Part shown: positions 19,973-29,898 of the stretch, piece after piece
Layout of the letters: every line of letters starts with the position of its first letter
Position numbering within the stretch: position 1 is the first letter of the stretch
Origin: Terramyces sp. JEL0728
Taxonomy: Eukaryota > Chytridiomycota > Chytridiomycetes > Rhizophydiales > Terramycetaceae
Assembly (NCBI GenBank): GCA_027603945.1
Contig: JADIIU010000010.1
Coordinates: 124,001-188,000 of the forward strand
Reading direction: 5' to 3'
DNA: 64,000 nucleotides
Position numbers and translations under genes: made by a program
The notes under the pieces: generated by a model
What the model was told of the DNA's origin: nothing
Database searches by the model: none
The model's input: the letters and a program-made list of their open reading frames with translations, nothing else

Positions 19973-21112
19973 ATGGGAATCGAAACCACATTATCCATTC
20001 CCAGTACGCCAGGAAGCCTAAGGCAGAAACGTAAGAGCGCATCAGTCATCCCTCTGTTGCCACTATTCAATCAAGATGACCTTCCGGCTCAACAAACCCA
20101 GCAAGACAAATTTGTCATATCAACAGAAAGGTATTCGTTCGACGAAAGCCAACTAGAATTAGTCGCCAATATTGGCTCTGGGATTACATCTATGGTTTTT
20201 AAAGTGGTGCACAAACCCACAAAGACGATCATGGCCCAAAAGGTACAGCGTTATTGATTTTGGTTGTATTTATATTAATCAAAAGAGGTTCAGACTGCCT
20301 CCGACAAATGAAAATGAAAGCCAGAAGGAAATTGAATCTCAGATATTGCGGGAATTGTCGATTCTCCGCCTATGTCAATGCCCCAACATTGTTGGTTTCT
20401 ATGGGTCTTTTATGAGCGATAATACGGTGTCGATGATGCTGGAATACGCAGATTTAGGCTCGCTGGAGAGCATATATAATCGAACTGGACCTATTCCTGA
20501 ACGTGAAATCAGCGTGATTGCGTTCCAAACTTTGTCCGCTTTTATCTATCTGGAAGAGCACCATAAAATTGTCCACCGAGGTAATTTATGATAACAATTG
20601 ATATAAAGCCTGCCAATATTTTGCTGAATTCAGATGGCGTAATCAAACTTTCTGATTTTGGCGTTTCAAAGGAAACAATCAAATCAGCAGCTAAAACGTT
20701 CGTCGGCACGTTCTATTACCTGGCGGTACGTGTTTATCGTTAATAGATAGCCGGAAAGACTGCAGCAAGGACAGGAATCTACAGGGACTAGCGACGTATG
20801 GAGTTTTGGCTTGACTGTTATGGAAATAGCAATGGCTAGGTTCCCTTACCCTAAAGAACTACTCCAGAACCAATTTGACATGCTGCCGTATATTACTGAA
20901 GAGCCGAGCCCCACCCTACCGAAAGATACGTTCTCCCCCGCATTCGAAGATTTCTGTGCGCAGTGCTTGATTAAAGATCATGTACTCAGGCCAAATGCGT
21001 ACTCTCTGCTGGTATCAGATTGCTTATTTAGAATTCGGACTTTATCAAGAATTGCATTACTAACAATTATGATTTAAAAGACTGGATAAAAACCCTAAAT
21101 CTCCTCTCTTAA
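19973..21112 (+). CDS. MAP kinase kinase paralogue 1
   Basis: A 343-residue STE7/MEK-type dual-specificity kinase from exons 19973-20242, 20286-20580, 20601-20725, 20751-21011 and 21032-21112. It has [10 protein letters not shown] (a weak glycine loop), catalytic Lys in TIMAQK, Glu in ILRELSIL, the HRD-IKPAN loop (split by an intron after HRG), DFGVSKE and an activation segment S-AAK-T-FVGT like the S-MAN-S of MEKs, then APERLQ. The C-terminal [11 protein letters not shown] resembles MEK tails. The intron at 20581-20600 needed to restore HRD ends in TTG rather than AG, and the first intron is unusually long (43 nt). It could be a weakened or decaying copy. Confidence 0.82.
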
Positions 21113-21170
21113 TAAATGTATTTTTTGCAACATTGTCTCTTTTGCACCCAGGATCATTGTTTCCATTCCG

Positions 21171-22380
21171 ATGGGTGTATTTCGCAGACTGCAGAGAGAC
21201 GATAGAAATGAAAGTAAACCGGAAAAGAATGGATTATACAAAGATAATTTCCATTCGCTGGGAAATTTAATGGATCCGGCTGAGCTGTCAAAACTCCCAA
21301 AACGAATCAGCCAATCTATGGACTTGGAAATAAACACCTCCATGCAAAACCTTCAATTGCATCTGAGCAATGCGGATATCAGCAAAGATTCGCTGTTTGA
21401 ATTTGATGAAACGAAACTGAAATATATCTCGTCCATAGGAAACGGATCATTTGCAAGCGTGACTAAAGTATTGTACAAACCAAATGGCATGTTTATGGCA
21501 CGAAAAGATGTAATTATAAACGCATTGGATGGGGATACACTGGAGAAAACAGAAATGAATATCATGCGCGAACTTAATATCCTCAAACAATGTAATTGCC
21601 CGTACATCACTAGTTTTTACGGTGCGTTCCTGAATGGGCAGAAGATTTCAATGTTTCTAGAATACATGGATTTAGGATCTTTGGAGTATATTTATAGAGT
21701 TGCCGGACCAGTCCCAGAAAAACAAGTAAAAGTCATCGCAATACACATGTTGAAAGCCCTGGATTATTTTAACAAGAATGAAAAGATTGTACATAGGGGT
21801 GATTTGTTGCTTATATAGATATAAAGCCTGCAAATATTCTTCTTTGCTCAGACGGTATTGCAAAACTTGCTGATTTTGGGCTGTCCAAACAAACCCTGCT
21901 TTCGCCTGCAAAAAGCGTCGTCGGGACGCTAATCTACTTGGCAGTATCCGAATGTTTAACCTTAGCCGGAGCAAATGGTGCAGACGGAAAACAACAAAAA
22001 ATCTACGACAAAGTCTGATATTTGGAGTTTGGGGTTGGCACTGATGGAAATTACGTTGGCGAGGTTTCCTTACGAGACCGATTGGCTATACGAATCAGGT
22101 TCAAAAAGGAAATCCCTGTTTGATATTCTTCCAACGATAAAGAACGGCCCAGTGCCAACGCTGCCCAAGCAAGAATTCTCTCACGACTTTGTGAATTTCT
22201 GTTCTTCGTGTTTGACAAAGGACGAGTATGAGCGTCCATCAGCAAGCAAATTACTGGTATTTCATCTTAATTTAGCAAGATCCGTTTGTGAAATACCAAG
22301 GGAAAACTCCAGATTTAAAAGATTGGATAACGACTCTTCCGGCAATACTGCGAAAGAATACCAAAGTTATTAAATCTTAA
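21171..22380 (+). CDS. MAP kinase kinase paralogue 2
   Basis: 382 residues from exons 21171-21798, 21819-21943, 21966-22256 and 22276-22380 (introns 20, 22, 19 nt). The glycine loop GNGSFASVTK, the catalytic Lys in [26 protein letters not shown], the activation segment S-PAK-S-VVGT, APEQ and the tail DPFVKYQGKTPDLKDWI are all present, so the kinase looks active. Introns after HRG and before PE match paralogues 1 and 3. It would phosphorylate a MAPK on Thr and Tyr. It has the longest N-terminal extension (about 75 residues, basic), where a MAPK docking site would be expected. Confidence 0.88.
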
Positions 22381-22487
22381 TATTAATAAATCTTAATTTT
22401 TAATCTCGTTTGGAGCATTATGTGTTATCTCCACAAACAATAACATTTTTTTCATTTCTCTATCCATTATTTATTATCACAAAAACG

Positions 22488-23571
22488 ATGGGAGTGCAAG
22501 GGATAACAATTCCAACAACAGCTGCGATTCAATCACCAGTATTAGCCCGCAAGAGACTCGGAGTCCCCGCTCTGAAATCCTTAGGCTCTCTGTCAAATCT
22601 CAAACTGCCACAATCAGATCTCAATGAAAATAATATTAGAAAAGACTCGAAAATTAACTTTGTCAACGAAGATTTGACTTTTATCAGTAATTTGGGAGCC
22701 GGAGCTGGCGGTACAGTCAGCAAAGTGTTGCACAAACCAACCGCAATCATAATGGCTAGAAAAATATTAAAGTTGGCGCCAAATGATGAAAACCAAGAAA
22801 AGATTGAAAAACAGATTCTTCGTGAATTAAGAATATTACGCGTTGTACAGTCGCCGTACATTGTCGCTTTTTACGGTGCATTTTTACATGGAGACGAAAT
22901 CAATATCATGCTGGAATTTATGGACTTGGGAGCTCTAGACAGTATTTACAACAAAACCGGCCCGATACCGGAAATTGCAGTCTCAACCATTTGCTTTCAA
23001 ATACTATCCGGGCTGACTTATTTGTATGAAAACCACAAAATTGTACACAGAGGTTGGTAGTATCTCATACTAGATATAAAGCCAAGCAATATACTCGTGA
23101 GTTCGCAAGGATTAGCGAAAATTGCTGATTTTGGCGTTTCAAAAGAAACTGCTGAGACTATGGCAATGACGTTTATTGGTACACAGTGCTTCTTGGCAGT
23201 AATCAATATTTAAATGTAGCCTGAAAGAATAAGAGAAGGATCTCCATGCACTCCAGCTTCAGATGTATGGAGTGTGGGATTAGTCGCAATGGAAATTGCC
23301 TTGGCCAGATTCCCTTTCCCAAGTGAGGCAATGAAGACTTATTTTGACATGATGCAGTTCATTACACAGGAAAAAAGCCCTACGCTGCCAAAGAATATGT
23401 TTTCACCAGAGTTTGAAGATTTTTGCGGGTACTGCTTGATGAAGGATCCGCTACAGCGACCACATCCCAAACAGCTGTTGGTAAAATTATCTTTTATTCT
23501 AGGAAACTCCATTTCTACAAAGGGGTAGCACGTTTAATCTTAAAGAATGGACAGATTCATTAAAACAATAA
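22488..23571 (+). CDS. MAP kinase kinase paralogue 3
   Basis: 339 residues from exons 22488-23052, 23074-23198, 23220-23480 and 23503-23571 (introns 21, 21, 22 nt). It has the glycine loop GAGAGGTVSK, IIMARK, IVHRDIKPSNILV, DFGVSKE, the activation segment T-MAM-T-FIGT (both phospho-acceptors are Thr rather than Ser) and APERIREG. Like its neighbours it starts MG. Its N-terminal ARKRLGVPALKSLGSLSNLK is basic and hydrophobic, as in MAPK docking motifs. Its stop codon ends 2 bp from the stop codon of the convergent Pth2 gene. Confidence 0.88.
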
Positions 23572-23573
23572 TT

Positions 23574-24133
23574 TCAATACAATTTTAAATTTCCAGTTAC
23601 TTCATCGATCAATTTTGCAGGGCCTATTCGTTAGTTGAGTTATACCAGGTCCGATTGCCAGAACTGTCCTCGAACCTGCTGCAATTTGAGTTTTTCCAGC
23701 ATCACAAATGCTTTGCGCAACAAGACCTTTTCTCCTCGCTTCACGTTGCAACTGCAGCCTACATTAAAGACAAATACATTTCTGCCTCGTCGTTGCATTT
23801 TAATGTGATCTTTGCACAACCATACTCTTCCCAAGAATCAACCCATTCTCTCCACTTTTCAGACTCTAGTGATTTTTGATACGCATCCAATGTAGCGTGA
23901 GAACATTGTGCAGCTACTTTTCCTTTACCCATCCCTAAATCTGTGCGGATCACTAGAACCATTTTGCAATTGAAGTCTTTGATATTGTGAGGTTTGGAAA
24001 GAGTTGCTAAATGCACCTTTCGCGCCTTCACTCCAAAATAGCATATTGTATATCCCAGTACAATGCCGGTGATGAAAATCGAAAGTAATATTTGTGTGTG
24101 CTCCACAAAAAAGTCTATATTTCCTTTTATCAT
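23574..24133 (-). CDS. PTH2: Peptidyl-tRNA hydrolase 2
   Basis: Releases tRNA from prematurely ended peptidyl-tRNA; in fungi and animals it sits on the mitochondrial outer membrane. Exons 24133-23778, 23758-23646 and 23623-23574 (introns 19 and 22 nt) give 172 residues. An N-terminal membrane anchor (QILLSIFITGIVLGYTICYF) precedes the enzyme: MVLVIRTDLGMGKGKVAAQC (substrate-binding and catalytic Lys/Asp region), CSHATLDAYQ, ICDAGKTQIAAGSRTVLAIG and the C-terminal LIDEVTGNLKLY. The MIKG start is chosen because it keeps the anchor but not more upstream frame. Confidence 0.93.
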
Positions 24134-24605
24134 TGTCAAGTGAGAAAATCTGTTGAAAATTTTTAAAGCCAACAACGGATAAACTGAGTACAGCCTGCAG
24201 TATCGCTATATTCCAGAAAAGAAGTTTGTGGGTGATCATGAGAGACATTGGGAATGAGTTAAGGAGTGAAAATACTGCCCTCTTGGATGATACCAAAGTG
24301 GGATTTGGCTCCACTAGAATTTACCGGTGTACATTTGCTGTACTGAAAAACAAATATTGGACGTTTTGCGGTTCGTTTTCAGTGCATTAGGTAATCCAAA
24401 CCACAAGATATATCCAGCACAATCCACAACTATCAAGGATTTCACGCGGAATACTCTGTGGTTTGGCATTGTAATTCCCGTTTAATTTGCCTTTTGTATC
24501 GTTTGTCGCGCTTAATGTTAGCTGCACAACTCCAGAGTCACAAGAAAAAAAGATGACCGACTTGAGCGCGAAATTAGAACTTGGAAAAACAGAATAGAAA
24601 TACAT
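24134..24605 (-). CDS. Probable membrane protein, exon structure unresolved
   Basis: Between Pth2 and the velvet gene the minus strand has two protein-like blocks: MYFYSVFPSSNFALKSVIFF ... LTLSATNDTKGKLNGNYNAK (24605-24395) and EPNPTLVSSKRAVFSLLNSF followed by a membrane segment (HKLLFWNIAILQAVLSLSVV, to about 24165). They join in frame only if a 62-nt intron is accepted (24386-24325), plus a 19-nt one (24314-24296); otherwise no AG acceptor fits. I do not recognise the product and cannot place the end, because the frame runs on into Pth2. Confidence 0.35.
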
Positions 24606-24630
24606 ATTTGTCTATATAATTATCTCCATA

Positions 24631-25194
24631 ATGAATACTGTATCGGACTATAATGTAGTAATACGACAGGAACCAACAGCTGGAAGGGAATGCGGAAACA
24701 CACATCCGCTTATCAAAACTGCACTGTAATTGATGTATTCACATAGGCATCCTACCTTGATTGTGCAAATTGAATTTCAAGAGAAGAAATGCTTATCAGA
24801 GGTGCGGCAGTGCTAATTGTAGCTCCAGAAATATAAACTTGTGTGTAATTTGGTGCTATATGACGATACCAGAGAAGCAGTCCTTTCAAATCTATACGGA
24901 ACAGTGAATTCTAAACGGCCGTATACTCAGAATATGCTTGGACAGCTAACCAAAGAAGGTGCTGTATTTCTAGATTCAAATACCAACGAAAATGCGATAT
25001 TTTTCATATTCCAGGATATCTACATCAAAGTCCCAGGTCTGTATTCCTTTGAATGTCAAATTATTTCGCTTGATTTGGATCTTCCCGCGAAGAGCATTTT
25101 CACCAACACTTTTGAAATCTTTCATTTCAACAAGTTCAAAAAGGGCGAGAAGGCCACTCCATACCTTAAATCTCTTGTACAAGTGAATTATTAA
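24631..25194 (+). CDS. Velvet-domain regulator
   Basis: Fungal-specific transcription regulator controlling development and secondary metabolism. Exons 24631-24725, 24747-24801 and 24823-25194 (two 21-nt introns) give 173 residues, essentially a bare velvet domain. VVIRQEPTAGRECG (the hallmark RQ-P-R-CG start), HPTLIVQIEF (the P-IVQL block), GTVNSKRPYTQNMLG, IFFIFQDIYIKVPGLYSFEC (F-F-DL-VR-G-YRL-F block) and a final IFTNTFEIFHFNKFKKG (the F-V-S-K-FPG end block) are in order. Velvet proteins dimerise and bind DNA with an NF-kB-like fold. There is no long Pro-rich tail as in VeA, so it is closest in layout to a minimal VosA/VelB/VelC form. Confidence 0.88.
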
Positions 25195-25346
25195 TTATAT
25201 TACTTTTTATTGCTGAATGTATTTTTTCCTGTCTCGGTAAAAACAAGTGATATGGTACTTTCCCGTTCATTTTGTTAGCAACGAAATCTGTAAAGTCACA
25301 GGCTTAATAGAACACTGAACAAGAAACAGCAGTCAAGAATACAGAT

Positions 25347-26382
25347 TTATTTTAATTGATTCAAGCTGCAAAGCTTGGCTACCAAGGAGCTAATCTGAAG
25401 TAGGGAATGGCACCCTTCTAATAATCTGATATGGCACATTCCAATTTCCTAAAATTAAACAGGATTACTTTGATGTATTCTAATCGCAAGAATTCAGGCA
25501 TCTCAATGGCTTTGGTGACTTTGAACAGCGTGGTTACAATATCGACGGCAGAGTAACCTTTAGCCCACAAAGCTTCTAACAGCGAAAGAGCATCCTCCAC
25601 TTTGCACTCAATACATGACTTGATAATTGTCTGTACCGCAACTGGATGCGGCTGATCGCATACTTTGTATACATTTTCAGGCGAGACAAAACCGAATCCA
25701 GAATGTGTAGATTGAAGATTGTTAACTGCTTGTCTCATATCTCCTTCAGCAGTAAACACAATTGCTTCTAGACCTTCATTCGTGTAGTTGACCTCGTATT
25801 AAACAAACCAACCTTTTCACAGTCACAAATTTGAACGAGTCTGGTGAGAATTTGTAAATCAGCAAGTCGTGTATATCTCAGAATTGCACATCTACTCTGA
25901 ATTGGCTCAATAATCTTGGTAGATAAATTGCATGCCAGTGCAAATCTGGTTGTGCTTGAATAGATCTCCATTGTTCTTCGCATTGCTTGCTGGGCAGCCG
26001 TAGTCATAGAGTCTGCTTCGTCCAAAATAACAATTTTGTGCTTTCCAGCAGGTAGAGTAACCTTTTTCTGCGCAAACATCTTGATTCGATTTCTAACAAT
26101 ATCTATCCCTCTTTCATCTGATGCGTTCATTTCCAATACAGCTTCCTTGTAGTTGTCACCCAATAATTCATGAGCTAGACACAAGATACTAGTGGTTTTA
26201 CCGATACCTGGTGCTCCTGAAATAATCAAGTTGGGCATATTTCCATCTTTCGCAATAACTGACAGACGCTGCACAGTTTCTTCATTCCCAACGATATCGT
26301 GCAATAATTTTGGTCTGTACTTTTCAATCCTTTGTTTAATCTGAATTTACCATGGTAGTTCTTGAGATGGGTTGCCTTGCAT
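25347..26382 (-). CDS. Replication factor C small subunit (human RFC2 / yeast Rfc4 type)
   Basis: Subunit of the clamp loader that opens PCNA during DNA replication and repair. Exons 26382-26351, 26329-25813, 25792-25469 and 25448-25347 (introns 21, 20, 20 nt) give 324 residues. [13 protein letters not shown] starts it (its Trp codon is split by the first intron), then the Walker [19 protein letters not shown], Walker [10 protein letters not shown], the SRC motif ([10 protein letters not shown]), [15 protein letters not shown] and the C-terminal collar [38 protein letters not shown] matches the RFC2 subgroup. The Nudix gene starts 26 bp away on the other strand. Confidence 0.94.
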
Positions 26383-26408
26383 TGAGATCTCCTGGACAAC
26401 TTTTTTCA

Positions 26409-27044
26409 ATGATTTTCAAAAGACTGCTGTCCTTCATGGCACCAAAATCACCAATAAAGTTTGACAGAACAATCTTGGATAACTATAAGAGCATACTGGA
26501 TCGCTTTCCAGAAAAGAAATGGAAGAAAGAAACAGACTTTGAAGCAGGGATTTTGATACCGCTGTGCATTACAAACAGCAAACCTAGTGTTCTATTTACA
26601 GTTAGAAGCAGTAATTTGCGATCACATAACGGGGAAGTCAGCTTTCCAGGAGGTAAGAGGGACCAGGAAGATGTAGACGTTATTGCAACCGCTCTCAGGG
26701 AAACTGATGAAGAAATTAATATCAAACCAGAAAGGGTGCAGATTCTAGGAAAATTTGTTTCTGTCCCAAACAAGAGCGGAAACACAAAAGTTACAAGTGT
26801 CGTTGGATTTCTTGGTGACATAAACCCAGAGCAATTGCAGGTCAACCCTGAAGAAGTGCAAAAGGTATTTGCAGTTGATATCGACACGCTGTTGAAAACT
26901 AAAGCGATGGAAAACTTTAGGGATACGGGCTTTATGATGCCAACATGGACTGTTGGAGAGGACAAGATATGGGGGCTGACTGGATATGTATTGGGCGAAT
27001 TCCTCAAAAAAGTAGTATTGCACGAATCCAACTCGAAACTATGA
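26409..27044 (+). CDS. Nudix hydrolase, CoA-diphosphatase type (NUDT7/8, Pcd1)
   Basis: A 211-residue single-exon enzyme expected to hydrolyse CoA or oxidised CoA to phosphopantetheine and 3',5'-ADP. The Nudix box is SFPGGKRDQEDVDVIATALR-ETDEEI, with the catalytic EE pair; the first box position is Asp instead of Glu, as seen in CoA-specific members. VRSSNLRSHNGEVSFPGG is the upstream CoA-type block. The start MIFKRLLSFMAPKSP could serve as a mitochondrial presequence; Met at 26436 is the other option. Its stop overlaps the ATG of a 49-codon frame (ATGA). Confidence 0.85.
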   Translation: MIFKRLLSFMAPKSPIKFDRTILDNYKSILDRFPEKKWKKETDFEAGILIPLCITNSKPSVLFTVRSSNLRSHNGEVSFPGGKRDQEDVDVIATALRETDEEINIKPERVQILGKFVSVPNKSGNTKVTSVVGFLGDINPEQLQVNPEEVQKVFAVDIDTLLKTKAMENFRDTGFMMPTWTVGEDKIWGLTGYVLGEFLKKVVLHESNSKL

Positions 27045-27190
27045 CCAGTATATATAAAATATTTCAAGTGTTCCTTGAAAGAAAGTATCAAGAATTAAAA
27101 ATATTCAGAGCAAGCCAATGGTTTATTAAAGCGATTGGCGAGCGGTACACTAGCACGGCCAGCAATGTCCATCCATTCCTAAAGAGCTGA
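27041..27190 (+). CDS. Small frame overlapping the Nudix stop, doubtful
   Basis: A 49-residue frame starting MTSIYKIFQVFLERKYQELK and ending TASNVHPFLKS, basic and aromatic like small mitochondrial proteins. Its ATG shares ATGA with the Nudix stop. Eukaryotic genes rarely overlap this way, so it may be chance, or a gene with its own promoter inside the Nudix coding region. No family recognised. Confidence 0.25.
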   Translation: MTSIYKIFQVFLERKYQELKIFRASQWFIKAIGERYTSTASNVHPFLKS

Positions 27191-27380
27191 GTGCTCACAC
27201 CGGAATCTGATCCTGAGATAGTCAACAAGAGACAATTAGCGTGAGAAATTTATACTAGTCGCCGTCGCATAACTGCTTAGTTGACATAATCAACCAAGAG
27301 TTGAAATTTGTCGAAAAATTTCCTTGGCAAATTGCCTTATGCAGAATTTTTTTTCTTCTCCACTCCAAGAATCAAGTAAA

Positions 27381-29060
27381 ATGTGCGGAATTGCAGGATG
27401 TTTTTTAGCAGACACCAATATCAGCTGTAATTCAGAAATATACGAAGCTTTAGGGTTGTTGCAGCATAGGGGTCAAGTACAGAAATTTTAATTGAAGGAT
27501 GCAGCTGGAATAGTTACCTGTGGCCAGCGTGGACGGTTATATCAATGCAAAGCCAACGGTATGGTTAGAGATGTATTCCCGCCTTCTCAATTGACGCAAT
27601 TATTGGGTTCAATGGGAGTTGGACATGGTAACTTTTGAATTGATTTAGTGCGTTATCCAACAGCCGGAACTTCCTCTACCTCTGAAGCACAGCCATTCTA
27701 TGTCAACAGTCCGTATGGTTTAATTTGTGCCCATGTATATTTTTGTTAATCCAGAATGGTAACTTGACCAACACTCCTGTACTTAAAAAGTACCTCGATG
27801 AAGTTGCTCATAGACATGTCAATACTGAATCAGACTCGGAGGTGTTGCTCAATGTATTCGCTGATCACTTGCAACAAACAGGAAAATCAAGGTAAGCCAA
27901 TACCAACATTAGAATCAACGAGGATGATATTTTCAATGCTTTAACCAAATTGTTCGACATGTGCTTGGGAGGATACGCTTGCATTTTAATGATTGCCGGT
28001 TTTGGCATACTTGGGTTCAGAGTAAGTTTCATTAATTACAGGATCCCCATGGATTGCGACCGCTTATTTATGGATCTAGAAAGACTGAATTTGGGACCGA
28101 CTACATGATGGCATCTGAAAGCGTAGTGTTGGAATCACTGGGATATTCCGATTTTATTGATGTTGCACCTGGACAAGGGGTTATGATAACCAAAGACGGC
28201 GTTTCAGTCAGACAGTGCGCAAAAGCAAAAGAGTTTACCCCTTGTATTTTCGAATACGTTTACTTTGCAAGACCTGATTCGATCATGGATGGGATTTCTG
28301 TTTACAAGTCACGTTTGGCAATGGGTGAAGCTTTGGCAACCCAGGTAATCAAAGATTTGGGTGAAGAAAATGATATCGATGTGGTTATTCCAGTGCCAGA
28401 TACAAGTAGAACTGCTGCTCTGCAAGTGTCTTATAAATTAAACAAACTTTATCGTGAAGGATTCATCAAAAATAGATACATTGGACGCACATTTATCATG
28501 CCTGGCCAAACCCAGCGTATCAAATCTGTCCGCAGAAAGTTGAATCCGATGCCTATGGAATTTGCAGGAAAGAATGTACTGCTTGTGGATGGTATTTGCT
28601 ATTTGACGTTAGATTCTATTGTGAGAGGTACTACTTCGCGTGAAATAATCCTGATGGCTAGAGAGGCTGGTGCTAAAAAGGTGTATTTCGCTTCTTGTGC
28701 ACCTGCCATTAGGTACCCAAATGTCTACGGTATCGATATGCCTACCAGACAAGAACTAATTGCTTACAACCGCAACACTGAGCAAATCGCACAGGAAATT
28801 GGCGCTGATAGAATCATATTTCAAGTAAAAGTAACTAATAACAGGATTTGGAAAATCTGGTACAATCTGTTGCAAAGTTTAATCCAGAAATCACAAAGTT
28901 TGATGTATCTGTATTCACGGGTTGCTATGTCACTGGGGATATTGACGAAGCTTACCTCAGATCTCTTGAAAAACAAAGATCGTTATCAATGCAGAATCTT
29001 CGCATTCCTACATCCGATGATGTAATGGGACTGTTCAACAACTTTAACGGGAGAAAATAA
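27381..29060 (+). CDS. ADE4: Amidophosphoribosyltransferase
   Basis: First committed enzyme of purine synthesis: transfers glutamine ammonia to PRPP. Eight exons (27381-27476, 27498-27626, 27648-27734, 27755-27891, 27913-28021, 28042-28591, 28613-28824, 28845-29060) join to 511 residues, the family length; all seven introns are 20 or 21 nt. Met is followed directly by the catalytic Cys (MCGIAG). HRGQDAAGIVT, GHVRYPTAG, NGNLTN and DPHGLRPL belong to the glutaminase half. [23 protein letters not shown] and the PRPP loop [14 protein letters not shown] (split by an intron after VD) belong to the transferase half. A textbook case for the tiny-intron pattern. Confidence 0.96.
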
Positions 29061-29082
29061 TTAAATAAATATTAAATGCATA

Positions 29083-29558
29083 TTATTCATCATCAATGGT
29101 TTGGTCATGGCCAACTGCGAGAGCGATATTTCCTTCCTTTTTCAATCTCTCACCTACAATCAAAAACATTTACGAATTAGATCAGATACAGCAACCATCG
29201 TCATTTTATCCAGTCTTTCCAATTTCTTTTCCAAATCTCTCTTTAAATCCCAGTTTGGCTTCTTTGGCGCAAGGTTGCTTAGATCCAATTCTGGATTCCT
29301 TTTACTTTCTTCCTCCATAATCTGCTCCTTCATCTTTTGCGCTCTTGTTTCAACGGTATCTACAACGTTCTTTGATTCTGGACCAAACTTTGGTGCTTGC
29401 TTTACAAAACTCTGTAATTCTTGGTTTTCTGGAGCATAAGACTTGAACGCAAGCTCCACCTGCTCTTCCCTCGGTCTTTTCTTTTCGTTTGTCAATTCTT
29501 TCAGCTTTTGTAGTCGCTGTTTTCTCTCTTCATTTTGCTCCACCAGCGATTTCCCCAT
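29083..29558 (-). CDS. CCDC12/Cwf18 spliceosome component
   Basis: A 151-residue coiled-coil protein of the NineTeen/activated spliceosome complex. Exons 29558-29174 and 29153-29083 with a 20-nt intron. MGKSLVEQNEERKQRLQKLK, FKSYAPENQEL, NLAPKKPNWDLKRDLEKKLE and TMVAVSDLIRERLKKEGN are the conserved family order. The frame is open for another 49 codons upstream (to 29705), but family members start where MGKSL does. It ends 22 bp from the ADE4 stop. Relevant here because this organism must splice introns near the minimum possible length. Confidence 0.9.
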
Positions 29559-29898
29559 ACTGATCTTGAAAAAAATATTTGCAAAATGAATTGAATAATC
29601 CACAGCTTTGGAATGCCCTCTACCGTGGGTCCAGCCGGTCGATTGCAAACTCAATTGAAATACCACGGGCTCTGGCATATCATTTTCTGTTCTAGGCGTG
29701 GACATGGTTTACCTTTTCACTCCTTTAATTGATGGCCGCATCGTTCTGTTGTGTTGCCAGCCCATGGTTTATCGGCTCCACTTCAAATGTGTTAATGTCA
29801 CGTTTGTGACCATTTTTAAGGCACGAACTAGAAAGCCAAATTCATTGTCCCCAACAATATATTGTACTATAAAACGTTAGCGAAATAAACAGTCAAAA

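Noticed and set aside
28054..29025. 323-codon frame as the complete ADE4 gene
   Set aside because: It starts mid-protein and runs through two introns; the true gene begins at MCGIAG (27381) and continues to 29060 after splicing.
29559..29705. Upstream extension of the CCDC12 frame
   Set aside because: Family members begin at MGKSL; the extra 49 codons are not conserved-looking and the space is needed as promoter.
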